From contig NZ_JAAFZC010000002.1 in assembly GCF_010614805.1 (NCBI RefSeq), positions 558,001 to 622,000 on the forward strand: a DNA stretch of 64,000 nucleotides, read 5' to 3'. Positions 16,001 to 23,758 of this stretch are shown here, one piece after another; position 1 is the first letter of the stretch; every line of letters starts with the position of its first letter. This stretch comes from Pseudooceanicola aestuarii. GTDB taxonomy: Bacteria; Pseudomonadota; Alphaproteobacteria; Rhodobacterales; Rhodobacteraceae. Both the position numbers and the translations under genes were made by a program. Under the pieces are notes generated by a model, which worked only from the letters and a program-made list of their open reading frames with translations, was not told where the DNA came from and did not search any database.

Positions 16001-18875
16001 GGCGCATCACGGTCTCTCCGTCCGCCAGGTCGACGAAGCCGGGTGTCGTGTCCATGCCGCGCACAAGCGCCTCCAGCGGTTGCCGGCGCTGGGCCTCCCG
16101 AGCCTTGCGGGTCAGCCCCTCCGCGCGGGTTTCCGCGTCGGCGGCATTGTCTCCGGGCGTCCCCTCCGCGGCAGGGGGCGTATCATCCAGGGTCTCGGCG
16201 AACATGTCCGGCGTCATCTGGCGCGTGGTGGCAATCCCCGCCTCGTTGCGGGCGGAGCGTTGCGGGGCGCGCCGCGCTTCGATCGGAAGGTCGGCGGCGG
16301 TCAGGCTGTCGGGCCCGTCCTGCGCGACCATCTGAACCTGGCGGGCAGCGACCTCGGCCATGGCGGCGGGGGTACAGGCCGTCACGGCAAAATGCTCTGC
16401 CCGCAGCTCGCCCCGGCGCAAGGGCACCAGGCGGGAGCCGCCGCGCCCCAGGTCATTTGTCCGGGTCACGGTGACCTCGGTGCCGCGCGGCAGGGTTTCC
16501 TCCTGCAGGAGAAAGGCATGGGTGACCGGGCGCAGACCGTAAAGAGAATATTTGCCATCCTTGTCCGTAACGACGGACAATCCCTCTTGCGTGACGATGC
16601 GGATGCCGGGGATGCCGGGTTCGTCTTGGGGGCCGCGGATGCCATCGGCGTCGCAATCCATGAAGACAGATCCGATCACGCCGCCCTGCCGGGAAAAGAC
16701 CCCACCGCTGTTGTCCAGCCGCAGAACAGAGCGCGCCGTCTGCGATTGGCGCAGCGTGCCGGTGCCCGCCTGGCGACCGCTGAGGATCGCCGTATTCTCG
16801 TTCCGCCCCTCGCGTGCTGCGGCGGTATATTGCATGACATAGCGCAACTCGTGCTGAGCCAGTGGCGCCAGCCTGTCCAGTTGGAACACCAGATCACCGC
16901 TGCCATCCCGGATTGGATCCGGCATCCCCTGCGCATCCAGGGCGACGGACCCCGGCACCAGCCGCGCGCCAAACGGCGGCCGGTCCAGCAATTCCGCAGC
17001 CATCAACGCCTGGTTCATGTTGTTGGTCAGGGTCAGGGTGTAGGTGACGAACTCACCATGGCCGACCTGCTCGCGATCTGCCGTCTTCGCAAGGGAGAGG
17101 GCGGCGCCGTAATGCGGATCCACCGGGATGTCGGAGACAAAGATCGCCCCGCCCCCATGGCGGAACGGCTGCCCGAACCCGGCATCTGCCACCCGCCGGC
17201 CATAGCCCGCGAAATCGCCCCGCACAGTGGGGAAGTTCCACGCATCGCTGCCCACCACGTCATAGCGGTAAGTCCCGGGGGCAACATCCTCGAACGAGAA
17301 AAAGCCTCGTTCGTCGGTAACCCGCCGGTCGATTTCGCGCCCGGTCGTGGCGTCCATCAGCGCCACGGCACCACCTTCGACGGCCTGGTTGGTCAGCGCG
17401 TTGAACACGAAATTGCCCGGCGTGATGAACAGCTGGTCATCGACGCGCAGCCCGTCACAGACGCTTTCGGCATAGAGCATGTCGCCATTGTCGGTCGCCA
17501 CGACATTGTCGCCCTCCGCCGCGCGATCCATCCTGGCCAGGGGCACCGCCGGGGTCAGGAAGACCCCTGTGGTCGGGCCGGTTTCCACTGCCGTCACCCG
17601 CTCGATATCGCCGGTCAGATTGCCCAGGATGGTGATCATCGCGCTGTCGACCTGTTCGGTCACATCGCAGCGGTCAAAGCTCAGCCGCAGGCGGGTGTCA
17701 AAGCCGGGCGCGTTGGTTTCCTCCTCCTCGCCGGTGGTGGAATTCACGTATTGCAGCTCGCCCGGGATCGTGCCGTCGCGTTCATGCAGCGTGGTGTTGG
17801 AGGACAGGGTGAGCGTCGTCCCCTCCTGGGCCAGGTAGGTCTCTGCCGTGTTGCGGATGATCAGGGCTGCGTCATTGTCCGGCAACCGGACGGTGAAGGC
17901 CACGTCGCTGGACCGGCCCACGGGAAAGGCCCCCTCGTGCAGGAAGGCGATGGCATCGACATCCGCAAGCCGGGCGGGCAGCTGATCGGTGTAATCCTGT
18001 GGCGCCTCCCCCGCGAGATGATAGAGCACGCGCAGTCCGCCCGCCGCGTCGAGAGTGTGAAAAGTCACCTCGCCCGGCAGCGGGTCGCGCAGCAGCACGC
18101 CGCTGACCGACAGGCCGTTCACCCGCAACGGCGCGCCATCCAGGTTGTCGTAGGCGGCGATCGAAACATCGGAATTGTTGCGCAGCCGCAGGTCGTAGCG
18201 CAGGTAGGTCGTATCCCCATCACGGCGCAGCATTTGCTGTTTTTCCAGGGTCAGGGTGCCGGAGACGATGCGCGACAGACCCGACGCCTGCCCTGTGAGT
18301 TGCAGGTTGCCCTGGCCAGTCACCGCCCTGGCATTGGCCACCAGGACAGAGCGCATGTTGACGCCGGCCGTCGCGGCGGCGGACACCCGGAAGGCATAGA
18401 TCAGGCGCAGCGTTTCACCGGGGACCATCGTCACGAAGGTATCGGGGCCGATGGCAGGGTCGCTGGCATCGACAACGCCGTTCCGGTTCAGATCATGCAC
18501 CAGCGACCCGTCTGCCAGTAGCCCGGACCCGGCGAGGTCACGGACCTCCAGCAGGGTTTCCAGCGGGACGTTGCCGGTATTCGTGACCTCGAAATGGTAT
18601 TCGGCCATGGCGCCACGGGTCAGCAGCAGTTCGGAGCCGCCGGCGACATCCAGCGCGGGCACCGATCCCACCTCCGCCTCCACCGGGTTGGAACGGATCG
18701 TCTCGATGATGCCCAGAGCGGCGTTGAAATAGGTGATTTCCGCGATGTTGCGGATGAGCGTACCCGCCGGGACCGGATCGGCCATCAGCGGGCGGGGAAA
18801 CAGAACAAGCACCAGAACAACGAGATGGACGAAATTTTCCGCGCACAGGACGACTGTTTGAAGAAGGCTGCGCAT
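13083..18875 (-). CDS. Giant exported DUF11/SdrD-B-like protein with C-terminal outer-membrane beta-barrel
   Basis: 1930 residues. A signal-anchor-like N-terminus ('LVVLVLVLFPRPLMA') leads to 'IRNIAEITYFN', a module shared with the 872-aa protein next to it. DUF11-like repeats follow ('YHFEVTNTGNVPLETL', 'TYTLTLTNNMNQAL'), along with a prealbumin-like 'ERGFFSFEDVAPGTYRY' segment and an SdrD B-like domain ('GSVFMDCDADGIRGPQDEPG'). Next comes a charged linker near residues 870-960. The C-terminal third, from about residue 1230, is built of alternating amphipathic strands ('LRLRYGQEINRRDELTFAAE' and similar) and reads as a large beta-barrel. I infer an outer-membrane-anchored surface protein or a conduit for its two operon partners. 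It starts 79 bases after the 872-aa gene. The exact family was not recognised. Confidence 0.8.
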   Translation of the reverse strand: MRSLLQTVVLCAENFVHLVVLVLVLFPRPLMADPVPAGTLIRNIAEITYFNAALGIIETIRSNPVEAEVGSVPALDVAGGSELLLTRGAMAEYHFEVTNTGNVPLETLLEVRDLAGSGLLADGSLVHDLNRNGVVDASDPAIGPDTFVTMVPGETLRLIYAFRVSAAATAGVNMRSVLVANARAVTGQGNLQLTGQASGLSRIVSGTLTLEKQQMLRRDGDTTYLRYDLRLRNNSDVSIAAYDNLDGAPLRVNGLSVSGVLLRDPLPGEVTFHTLDAAGGLRVLYHLAGEAPQDYTDQLPARLADVDAIAFLHEGAFPVGRSSDVAFTVRLPDNDAALIIRNTAETYLAQEGTTLTLSSNTTLHERDGTIPGELQYVNSTTGEEEETNAPGFDTRLRLSFDRCDVTEQVDSAMITILGNLTGDIERVTAVETGPTTGVFLTPAVPLARMDRAAEGDNVVATDNGDMLYAESVCDGLRVDDQLFITPGNFVFNALTNQAVEGGAVALMDATTGREIDRRVTDERGFFSFEDVAPGTYRYDVVGSDAWNFPTVRGDFAGYGRRVADAGFGQPFRHGGGAIFVSDIPVDPHYGAALSLAKTADREQVGHGEFVTYTLTLTNNMNQALMAAELLDRPPFGARLVPGSVALDAQGMPDPIRDGSGDLVFQLDRLAPLAQHELRYVMQYTAAAREGRNENTAILSGRQAGTGTLRQSQTARSVLRLDNSGGVFSRQGGVIGSVFMDCDADGIRGPQDEPGIPGIRIVTQEGLSVVTDKDGKYSLYGLRPVTHAFLLQEETLPRGTEVTVTRTNDLGRGGSRLVPLRRGELRAEHFAVTACTPAAMAEVAARQVQMVAQDGPDSLTAADLPIEARRAPQRSARNEAGIATTRQMTPDMFAETLDDTPPAAEGTPGDNAADAETRAEGLTRKAREAQRRQPLEALVRGMDTTPGFVDLADGETVMRRSQNIRVKGKADLTLSLLVNGRALDADRIGERTSWEAGNLQALDFVAVKLDAGTNRLTLVGRDGFGIERLRHEIRVIAPGQPARFDIILPETASANPASIVPVVVRALDARGLPVPASGTVTLDATRALWDVVDIRPGTPGIQAYLDNGEATFDLIPPQTSGPDLITVTGTMGESEAAITFTPDLDERILIGVIEGAVALGGSGDALLEQGRFSSFEDTTTGLRGELYLKGVIRGEALLTLRYSSDRDTEDRLFRDIQGDEYYPVYGDTSERGADAQSSGNLYVKVEKGRSHILYGDIAIEPESSAFRLGGLRRVATGAKAHWENDRVSVTLFGARTAQEQASTEFAGRGISGPYDLDLGGYVQGTERVELLVRDEDGGDILETRALRRGTDYLLDYFRNTITFDAPVRQFDAEGNPVSIRITYEVEGADADRYWLYGGEVNQALGDRTRIGLRAVHADAPRDNPARERLQSAYIRHDRGTGGAWEAEVARSENAAGVVDTAGRLSYHLKTETRRFSVEAIHSGRNFSARGGLARAGTSQLRLRYGQEINRRDELTFAAEFTRDRINASERLSVEADYTRQFSNRLRGSLGLEYRRDLRADDRTASTNLILGANWTPRNRPGTVMEARLRLPVAGEKTATRLTLNMNRETRNGWRAFNEVELTFGEDRIASHSRLGFSYDLNEWLSGQTELSRGAADLDATLNQQLAARWAPSDLLSVTAGIEHSRRMEANEHTLTSVALGAKWESANSRWVGDADLETTYEETGRTHYANLGLAGRVSPDLTVLGRTRLAVDDRNDQDRTRLRVRAGVSYRPVEDPRLEVLGWYERRLEKRAGRNSAHLWSVDATYEVSADLRLNGKYAGQVQGTAIDTGAEVASTTQLIQAGVNYEFGDDRFQFGVNAARLWDDAGNSTGGVGAELGFSPRRNTMLAVGYNHASGRVAGQEELYQDGFYLRLNLLFDNSLWDQLDGFLGN

Positions 18876-18954
18876 CAGCTTGCTCCGTGGAATGAGAGGG
18901 GAGAGGCAGGTGGGTGGCGCCCCCGAAAGAGGGGGTCGGGGGCGCCGGGTTCGC

Positions 18955-21573
18955 TTACTCGTTCACTTTCACCGTGAATTCCAACCGTGCGAACCCACCG
19001 GGAAGGATGGTGCCATGGCTGCTCGACACGCTGGTCGAGGAGGCGCTGGAGGTGCTTCCACCGGGGAAGACGGTCCTTGCGCAGGCTCCACCGCAATCGG
19101 TGATGGTGGTGTAGGCCGGTGCCGCGTCTGAAATCGTGACGTTGGAGGCATCGGCGGTTCCGGTATTCTCCGCCTCGACGCGGTAGCGGATACACTGGCC
19201 CTGCTCCACGTCCTGGCGGGTCTTGGTTAAGACCCCCGCGGCGCCGGTGCAGGTGGGGTCGACATATTGGTACTTCGTCAGGGTCACGTCACCCGAGACG
19301 ATCACCACCCGATCTTCCACCGCGTTGTTGGTGGTATCCCCGTCTGTGGCGGTGCCGCCGTTCAGGCTGCTGCCCAGGGCAAGGGTGCCGATCTCGGACA
19401 CGCCGCTGGTGGAGGTGGAGGGCGTCTGTACCCGGTAGATCACCGAAACGCTCTCTCCCGGGGCGAGGCCGCCGGCAATATCGGAGAAGTTGTCGATGAC
19501 GGTTTCCGCCGGATCGACTACGCCATCGCCATCGGCATCCAGGAAAATGGCCCCGGAGAAGTTGGTCAGTCCGGTTTCGGTGATGGACCCTTCGGTGACC
19601 GTCACGTTCCCGTTGTTGGTGATCGTGTGCAGCATGTCGACGATCCCGCCGGGCGCTGCCTGGGCGTTCTGGTCGTCGATGATCTGGACGTCATGCACCG
19701 CGTTGACCGCCACCTGGTTGACGATCCGGTCGCCCTGCCCCGACACGGCGGAAACGATGGCGATATCGATGGGCGTATTGCCCGGCGCGGCATTTTCATC
19801 GGGTGTGATGATCACCTGGAAGGTCTTGCTGTCCCCGGCGGGAATGGTGCCGGTGTTGGACACCAGGGTGCCGTCGGTCAGTCGGAATTCAGCCGTCCAG
19901 CCGGTCGGCAGGGCCTGGGCGAGAGAGATGTTGTAGCTTTCGGAATTCGGTCCTTCATTTTCCACCAGCATGTCGAAGGTCACCGGGACACCGGGATCCG
20001 TCGACGTGCTGATCCAGGGGTTGGCGCCATTGGTGGGGAAGGCCCCGTCGCCCCGCGCGGTCGGATCCGTGTTTTCCAGATCCACGGCTGCCGCCAGAAC
20101 CGCACCGGTGAATTCCGCGGTCGAGGTGTCTGATACGCCGGAGCCGTCGGAGGTGGTGGTCAGTGTCGCGGTGTAGGCCGCCGCAGCGGTCGGGGTGACA
20201 TCGCTCGGCAGTGTGGCCAGCAGCGTCACCTTGGCGCTCTCCCCGATGGCAAGCGGCCCGACGGAGCCGATGACGGGCGTCACGCCGTCCGCCCCGACAA
20301 AGCGGAAGGTGGTGCCCGCCGGGAAATCGACATTGTCCACGGCGACAGACAGGCTGTCGGCTTCGTTTGACAGGTTGGTCAGGACGAATTCCTGACGGAT
20401 CGTGCCGCCTTGGTAGACGTCGGTGGTTTCGGTCACGATATCGTTGTTGAACGTATCGTCATCGGTGGCCGAGGTGGTGGCGAGGTTGGGCGATCCGTCG
20501 GAATTGATCGCGGTATCCGCGATGGCGACGGAATATTCATTGTCCACCGTGACCGATGCCGTGTTCGACGGCGGGAAGATGACGCCATCGACTTCCTGGG
20601 TGGCGGTGTTGGGAATGATCCCCGCATTGGCGGTACTTGCGATCACCGCCTCGAAGGTCACGCTGCCCGACCGGCCGGAGCCGACAGAGGACAGGGTGAA
20701 GTTGACCGTCTGGGTGTCGTCGTAATCCCAGGCGATCGTCTCTCCCGACCCGTTGGTGCCATCGACGGCCGTGGTTGCATTGTCATCGTCCAGAACGCCC
20801 GGAGCATCGGACCACCTGGCACTGTCCTCGACATAGAGCAGGTTGGCGTCCAGGACGTCCTCGACCACATAGTTGTTGGCGGCGGTCAGGCCGGTGCTGG
20901 AATAGGTCAGGGTGATGGTGACCGTATCGCCCGCATCGACGATGGAGGGATCCCCGCCGGAACTGGCATCGACATTCATCGACTTGACCAGTTCGACGAT
21001 GGCATCGTTGGAAATCGTCAGCGTATCGGTATTGGCCGCCGTCACCGTGTTGGTCAGTGCGGAGGTTGCGACCACCGCGATCGTCTCGTCTCCGGTGGCA
21101 TTGGAGGCGACCGCCGCCTCGATCACGACGCCGAATTGTTCGCCGGGCGCCAGGGTCGGCGTGGTCGTGATGGCAGTGGCGCTGTCGGCGACGCCATCCA
21201 TATCCGCATCCGGGTAGAACACCAGCTGCGTGGTATCCAGCGTGCCGGAGCCGTTCTCGGTCGCCGTCAGGTCAAAGCTGTCGGGACCGTTGCCATCGTT
21301 GGTGATGATGTGTGGCAGGAAGGCCTTGCCGCCCGGGGCGATCGTCTCGTCATTGTCGGAGGTCAGGGTGACCCCTGCGACCTGCTGCACGATCGTCTCG
21401 ACGGTGTTGGAGGTCACGGTGATCGTGTCACCCGAAGCGTTGAGATAGGTCGCGACGGCCTGGTTGCCGATCACCGATCCCGCCTCGGGCGTATTTGCGT
21501 AGGCCGCGGCGCCGATGACGGCACAGACCGCCCCCGCGCTGGCCGAGCGCATGAAGAAATTATGATAAGACAC
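18955..21573 (-). CDS. Exported DUF11-repeat surface protein
   Basis: 872 residues with a signal peptide ('SAGAVCAVIGAAAYANTPEA'). The mature part begins 'GSVIGNQAVATYLNASGDTI', resembling the first module of the 1930-aa protein. It continues as serial DUF11-like Ig-fold repeats, each centred on an 'N.G/E-N.G..' strand ('HIITNDGNGPDSFDLTATEN', 'VENEGPNSESYNISL', 'HTITNNGNVTVTEGSITETG', 'YRVEAENTGTADASNVTISD'). Asp-rich 'FYPDADMDGVAD' and 'IFLDADGDGVVDPAETV' loops resemble calcium-binding dockerin-type sites. The protein is acidic, rich in Thr and Ser, and almost Lys-free, as expected for an extracellular protein. No cell-wall sorting or barrel segment is visible, so it probably depends on a partner for anchoring. 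Confidence 0.8.
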   Translation of the reverse strand: MSYHNFFMRSASAGAVCAVIGAAAYANTPEAGSVIGNQAVATYLNASGDTITVTSNTVETIVQQVAGVTLTSDNDETIAPGGKAFLPHIITNDGNGPDSFDLTATENGSGTLDTTQLVFYPDADMDGVADSATAITTTPTLAPGEQFGVVIEAAVASNATGDETIAVVATSALTNTVTAANTDTLTISNDAIVELVKSMNVDASSGGDPSIVDAGDTVTITLTYSSTGLTAANNYVVEDVLDANLLYVEDSARWSDAPGVLDDDNATTAVDGTNGSGETIAWDYDDTQTVNFTLSSVGSGRSGSVTFEAVIASTANAGIIPNTATQEVDGVIFPPSNTASVTVDNEYSVAIADTAINSDGSPNLATTSATDDDTFNNDIVTETTDVYQGGTIRQEFVLTNLSNEADSLSVAVDNVDFPAGTTFRFVGADGVTPVIGSVGPLAIGESAKVTLLATLPSDVTPTAAAAYTATLTTTSDGSGVSDTSTAEFTGAVLAAAVDLENTDPTARGDGAFPTNGANPWISTSTDPGVPVTFDMLVENEGPNSESYNISLAQALPTGWTAEFRLTDGTLVSNTGTIPAGDSKTFQVIITPDENAAPGNTPIDIAIVSAVSGQGDRIVNQVAVNAVHDVQIIDDQNAQAAPGGIVDMLHTITNNGNVTVTEGSITETGLTNFSGAIFLDADGDGVVDPAETVIDNFSDIAGGLAPGESVSVIYRVQTPSTSTSGVSEIGTLALGSSLNGGTATDGDTTNNAVEDRVVIVSGDVTLTKYQYVDPTCTGAAGVLTKTRQDVEQGQCIRYRVEAENTGTADASNVTISDAAPAYTTITDCGGACARTVFPGGSTSSASSTSVSSSHGTILPGGFARLEFTVKVNE

Positions 21574-21682
21574 TGATATGATCCCTCTGTTCCAGGATAG
21601 GGTTTGAATGGATGCCCGGGGTGGCCCGCGTGCGGGCCGGCCGGGCCGGTCAATTGACCCGGCCCACCGGGTCGGACGGTCG

Positions 21683-22195
21683 TCAGTCGATCCGGACGCG
21701 GTAGGTGTTCAGGGCCACGTCTCCGGCTTCGAGCGGTTCAAGCAGGGTCCAGCGCACGGCGGCGATTGCCGCTTCGGGGAGGGGTTCCTCCACGAGGTTG
21801 CCCGCCGCGTCGTAAACCTTGCGCATTGCGGGGTACGTCGACCATTCGCGGCCGGCACGGTCGGGGTCCAGGTCGGCCTGAACTTCGAACAGGGCGGGTA
21901 CGGAGGTCGTCTCCCCACCGATGGTGAGCGAGACGCCGTTGGGCACCGGGGCTGCGATGACCAGGCCGGACAGGTCCGCGTCGGTCATGTTTTCGTGGCG
22001 CAGCTGGTAATGAATCACCTCGCCCGGGCGCACGCTGCCACGTTCCACGAGGCGTTCCGCACCGTCCGCGCCGGTTTCCACCACGCGGAAGGAGAAGTCG
22101 CTGGACAGAGCCTCCGCCGCCGCTGGCATTGCGGCACAGGAGAGGAGGATCCCGGCAAGCGCGGCACGGGTCGATCTGGGGGAGTAATTGAACAT
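21683..22195 (-). CDS. Small exported DUF11-like protein, first gene of surface-protein operon
   Basis: 170 residues. A signal peptide ('AALAGILLSCAAMPAAAEA') precedes a single Ig-like domain with the DUF11-style start 'GSVRPGEVIHYQLRHENMTD', then 'LSGLVIAAPVPNGVSLTIGG' and a C-terminal 'AGDVALNTYRVRID'. This is the size of one repeat of the neighbouring giant proteins, so it may be a free subunit or cap. It is the promoter-proximal gene of the three-gene operon. The 18-bp palindrome at 22341-22358 lies 146 bases before its start. Confidence 0.75.
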   Translation of the reverse strand: MFNYSPRSTRAALAGILLSCAAMPAAAEALSSDFSFRVVETGADGAERLVERGSVRPGEVIHYQLRHENMTDADLSGLVIAAPVPNGVSLTIGGETTSVPALFEVQADLDPDRAGREWSTYPAMRKVYDAAGNLVEEPLPEAAIAAVRWTLLEPLEAGDVALNTYRVRID

Positions 22196-22854
22196 GTATG
22201 CCTTCCCTTTGAGGCCGGACCACGGACCGGCGATTGAATCAGGGCCGTTCGGGTTTCGAACTGCCTTGACCCATCCTTTCCCGGTCGGCCCTCAAATGCA
22301 TTTGCCCATAGGGTTAAAAGCCCGAGCGTGCAGGCAGCCCCCTATGCGAAAGGATAGGGACGCCTATCGGACTGGAATGCCTTGCACTTCGTTCGGCGGA
22401 AGACGCGGCGGCAGACGCGATTGAATTACGGCGCATTCTGGCCGCCAATTCCTGGAATATTCCCGTGATTTGACTGATTGTTCGACGCGATCATGGTGCA
22501 ACCCGCGCCAAGCGCCTGCAACGCAGGCCCAGGCCCGTGGTGCAACCAAGCTGCACTTTCCTGCGGCCGGCCCTCTCGGCCCCACGTCCAGAACACCGGC
22601 CGATCAGAACGAATGGTCCCGCGATCCGGTTGGCGACATTTTACGGAGAACAAAGCCCACGGCAAAGAATGGTCAGCTCTTGCGGATTCGCCCCGAAAAA
22701 TCCGAAACGTGAATCGAGGACCGATCGGCATTGGCGACGGAAACCCCGCCCGCAGGACTCACCGCCGAATACCAAAAATGGCGCCACAAAAAGAGACGTC
22801 CACTTCCATTACAAATTTCGAAGAAATGCCATTAATTTGGCAATTCGCGCGCGC
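22196..22854. other. 659-base intergenic region upstream of the DUF11 operon
   Basis: No convincing gene. It holds the palindromic site at 22341-22358 with a further half-site CCTAT at 22363-22367. Two copies of GGTGCAAC, about 50 bases apart (near 22495 and 22543), lie nearer the regulator gene, whose 3' end it also contains. The length leaves room for a small RNA or a long leader, but I see no clear terminator or conserved RNA. Confidence 0.6.
22341..22358. promoter_or_regulatory. Putative response-regulator operator upstream of DUF11 operon
   Basis: CCTATGCGAAAGGATAGG is an imperfect palindrome of the form CCTAT-N8-ATAGG. It is identical at 16 of 18 positions to the site at 26618-26635 and lies at nearly the same distance (146 bases) from the start codon it would control. 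A second CCTAT half-site follows at 22363. Assignment to the NarL-type regulator at 22855 is inference from co-location. Confidence 0.6.
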
Positions 22855-23475
22855 TTACATGAAGCCGGCGTCCCGGGCGATCATGGCGGCGTCGGTGCGG
22901 TTCTTGGCGTCCAGCTTTCTACACAGCGTCTTGACGTGCAACTTGATCGTGACCTCCTGAAGATCCAGCTCCCGCGCGATCTCCTTGTTGGACTTGGCAC
23001 CGATCAGACCGCGCAGAACCTGCTTCTCCCGATCCGACAAGGCCTTTTCGAAATCGGTTTCCTCGGGTCCATCCTTGCCGGACATGAAACTGACGGGGGC
23101 ATAGATTTCCCCCGCGGCCATGAAGCGCACCGCATTGACCAGCGATTTCGCCGGCAACGTCTTGGGCAGGAAACCGATGGCCCCCATTTCCAACGCCTGT
23201 TCCGCCACCAGCCGCGTCGCAGTGCCCGAGATCAGGCCGACAGGCTTGCCGTCATTGGCGTCCAGAGCGGCTTGCAACCCCTCCAGCCCCTTCATGCCGG
23301 GCATGGTATAGTCCAGCAGCACCAGGTCGAAGGGCCCCTGCCCGTTGATCAGGTCCAGCGCCTCCTGAAGATCGCTGGCCGCAACCGTGGTGCTGCCACC
23401 ATCGGCGTCAAGAAACATCGCGATCGTCTCGCGCACCATGTCGTGATCGTCGGCGATCAGAATGTTCAGCGTCAT
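22855..23475 (-). CDS. NarL/FixJ-type response regulator
   Basis: 206 residues from the ATG at 23475 (AGGAG 8 bases upstream). The receiver domain has the acidic pair in 'ILIADDHDMVRE', phospho-acceptor Asp55 in 'DLVLLDYTMPG', Thr/Ser in 'GLISGTATRL' and Lys in 'GFLPKTLPAK'. The C-terminal LuxR helix-turn-helix is 'LSDREKQVLRGLIGAKSNKEIARELDLQEVTIKLHV' split over residues 145-180, ending 'AKNRTDAAMIARDAGFM'. It is divergent from the hybrid kinase gene. The kinase's C-terminal Hpt domain is the likely phosphate donor. It probably controls the surface-protein genes on both sides through the shared palindromes. Confidence 0.92.
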   Translation of the reverse strand: MTLNILIADDHDMVRETIAMFLDADGGSTTVAASDLQEALDLINGQGPFDLVLLDYTMPGMKGLEGLQAALDANDGKPVGLISGTATRLVAEQALEMGAIGFLPKTLPAKSLVNAVRFMAAGEIYAPVSFMSGKDGPEETDFEKALSDREKQVLRGLIGAKSNKEIARELDLQEVTIKLHVKTLCRKLDAKNRTDAAMIARDAGFM

Positions 23476-23577
23476 CAGCGGGACTCCTGGGGGATGTACT
23501 GCCATTGGTACAGAAAGACCCGGATGATGCATAGTCCGGGCCGCGTCGTGATAGAACAATCGCTCCTCCGTAGCGTA

Positions 23578-23595
23578 GCTATCCATAGGGATAGG
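23578..23595. promoter_or_regulatory. Putative operator between regulator and kinase genes
   Basis: GCTATCCATAGGGATAGG has the form xCTAT-N8-ATAGG, like the sites at 22341 and 26618, and also contains the tighter inverted repeat CTATCC-ATAG-GGATAG. It sits 103 bases before the regulator start (-) and 164 before the kinase start (+), so one site could serve autoregulation of both. The surrounding 283-base region holds both promoters; an AT-rich stretch near 23638-23652 may be part of the kinase promoter. Confidence 0.5.
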
Positions 23596-23758
23596 CAAAC
23601 TGTTCACTTGCCCATTCTGCCGCAATGCCGCTGTCCCCTAGAGTATATATGGAGAATGCAAGGAACTTTGTGATGTCCCGCCGCCCCGGCCACGCCCTTT
23701 TGCCCGGACCAGCCGCCCAGCCGGGCAGGCGGTTCCGCCCTGGCGCGGCGTCCGTGAA

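Noticed and set aside
16080..18521. Plus-strand ORF of 813 codons opposite the 1930-aa surface-protein gene.
   Set aside because: Antisense shadow; the minus-strand protein has clear domains and a signal sequence while this one has neither.
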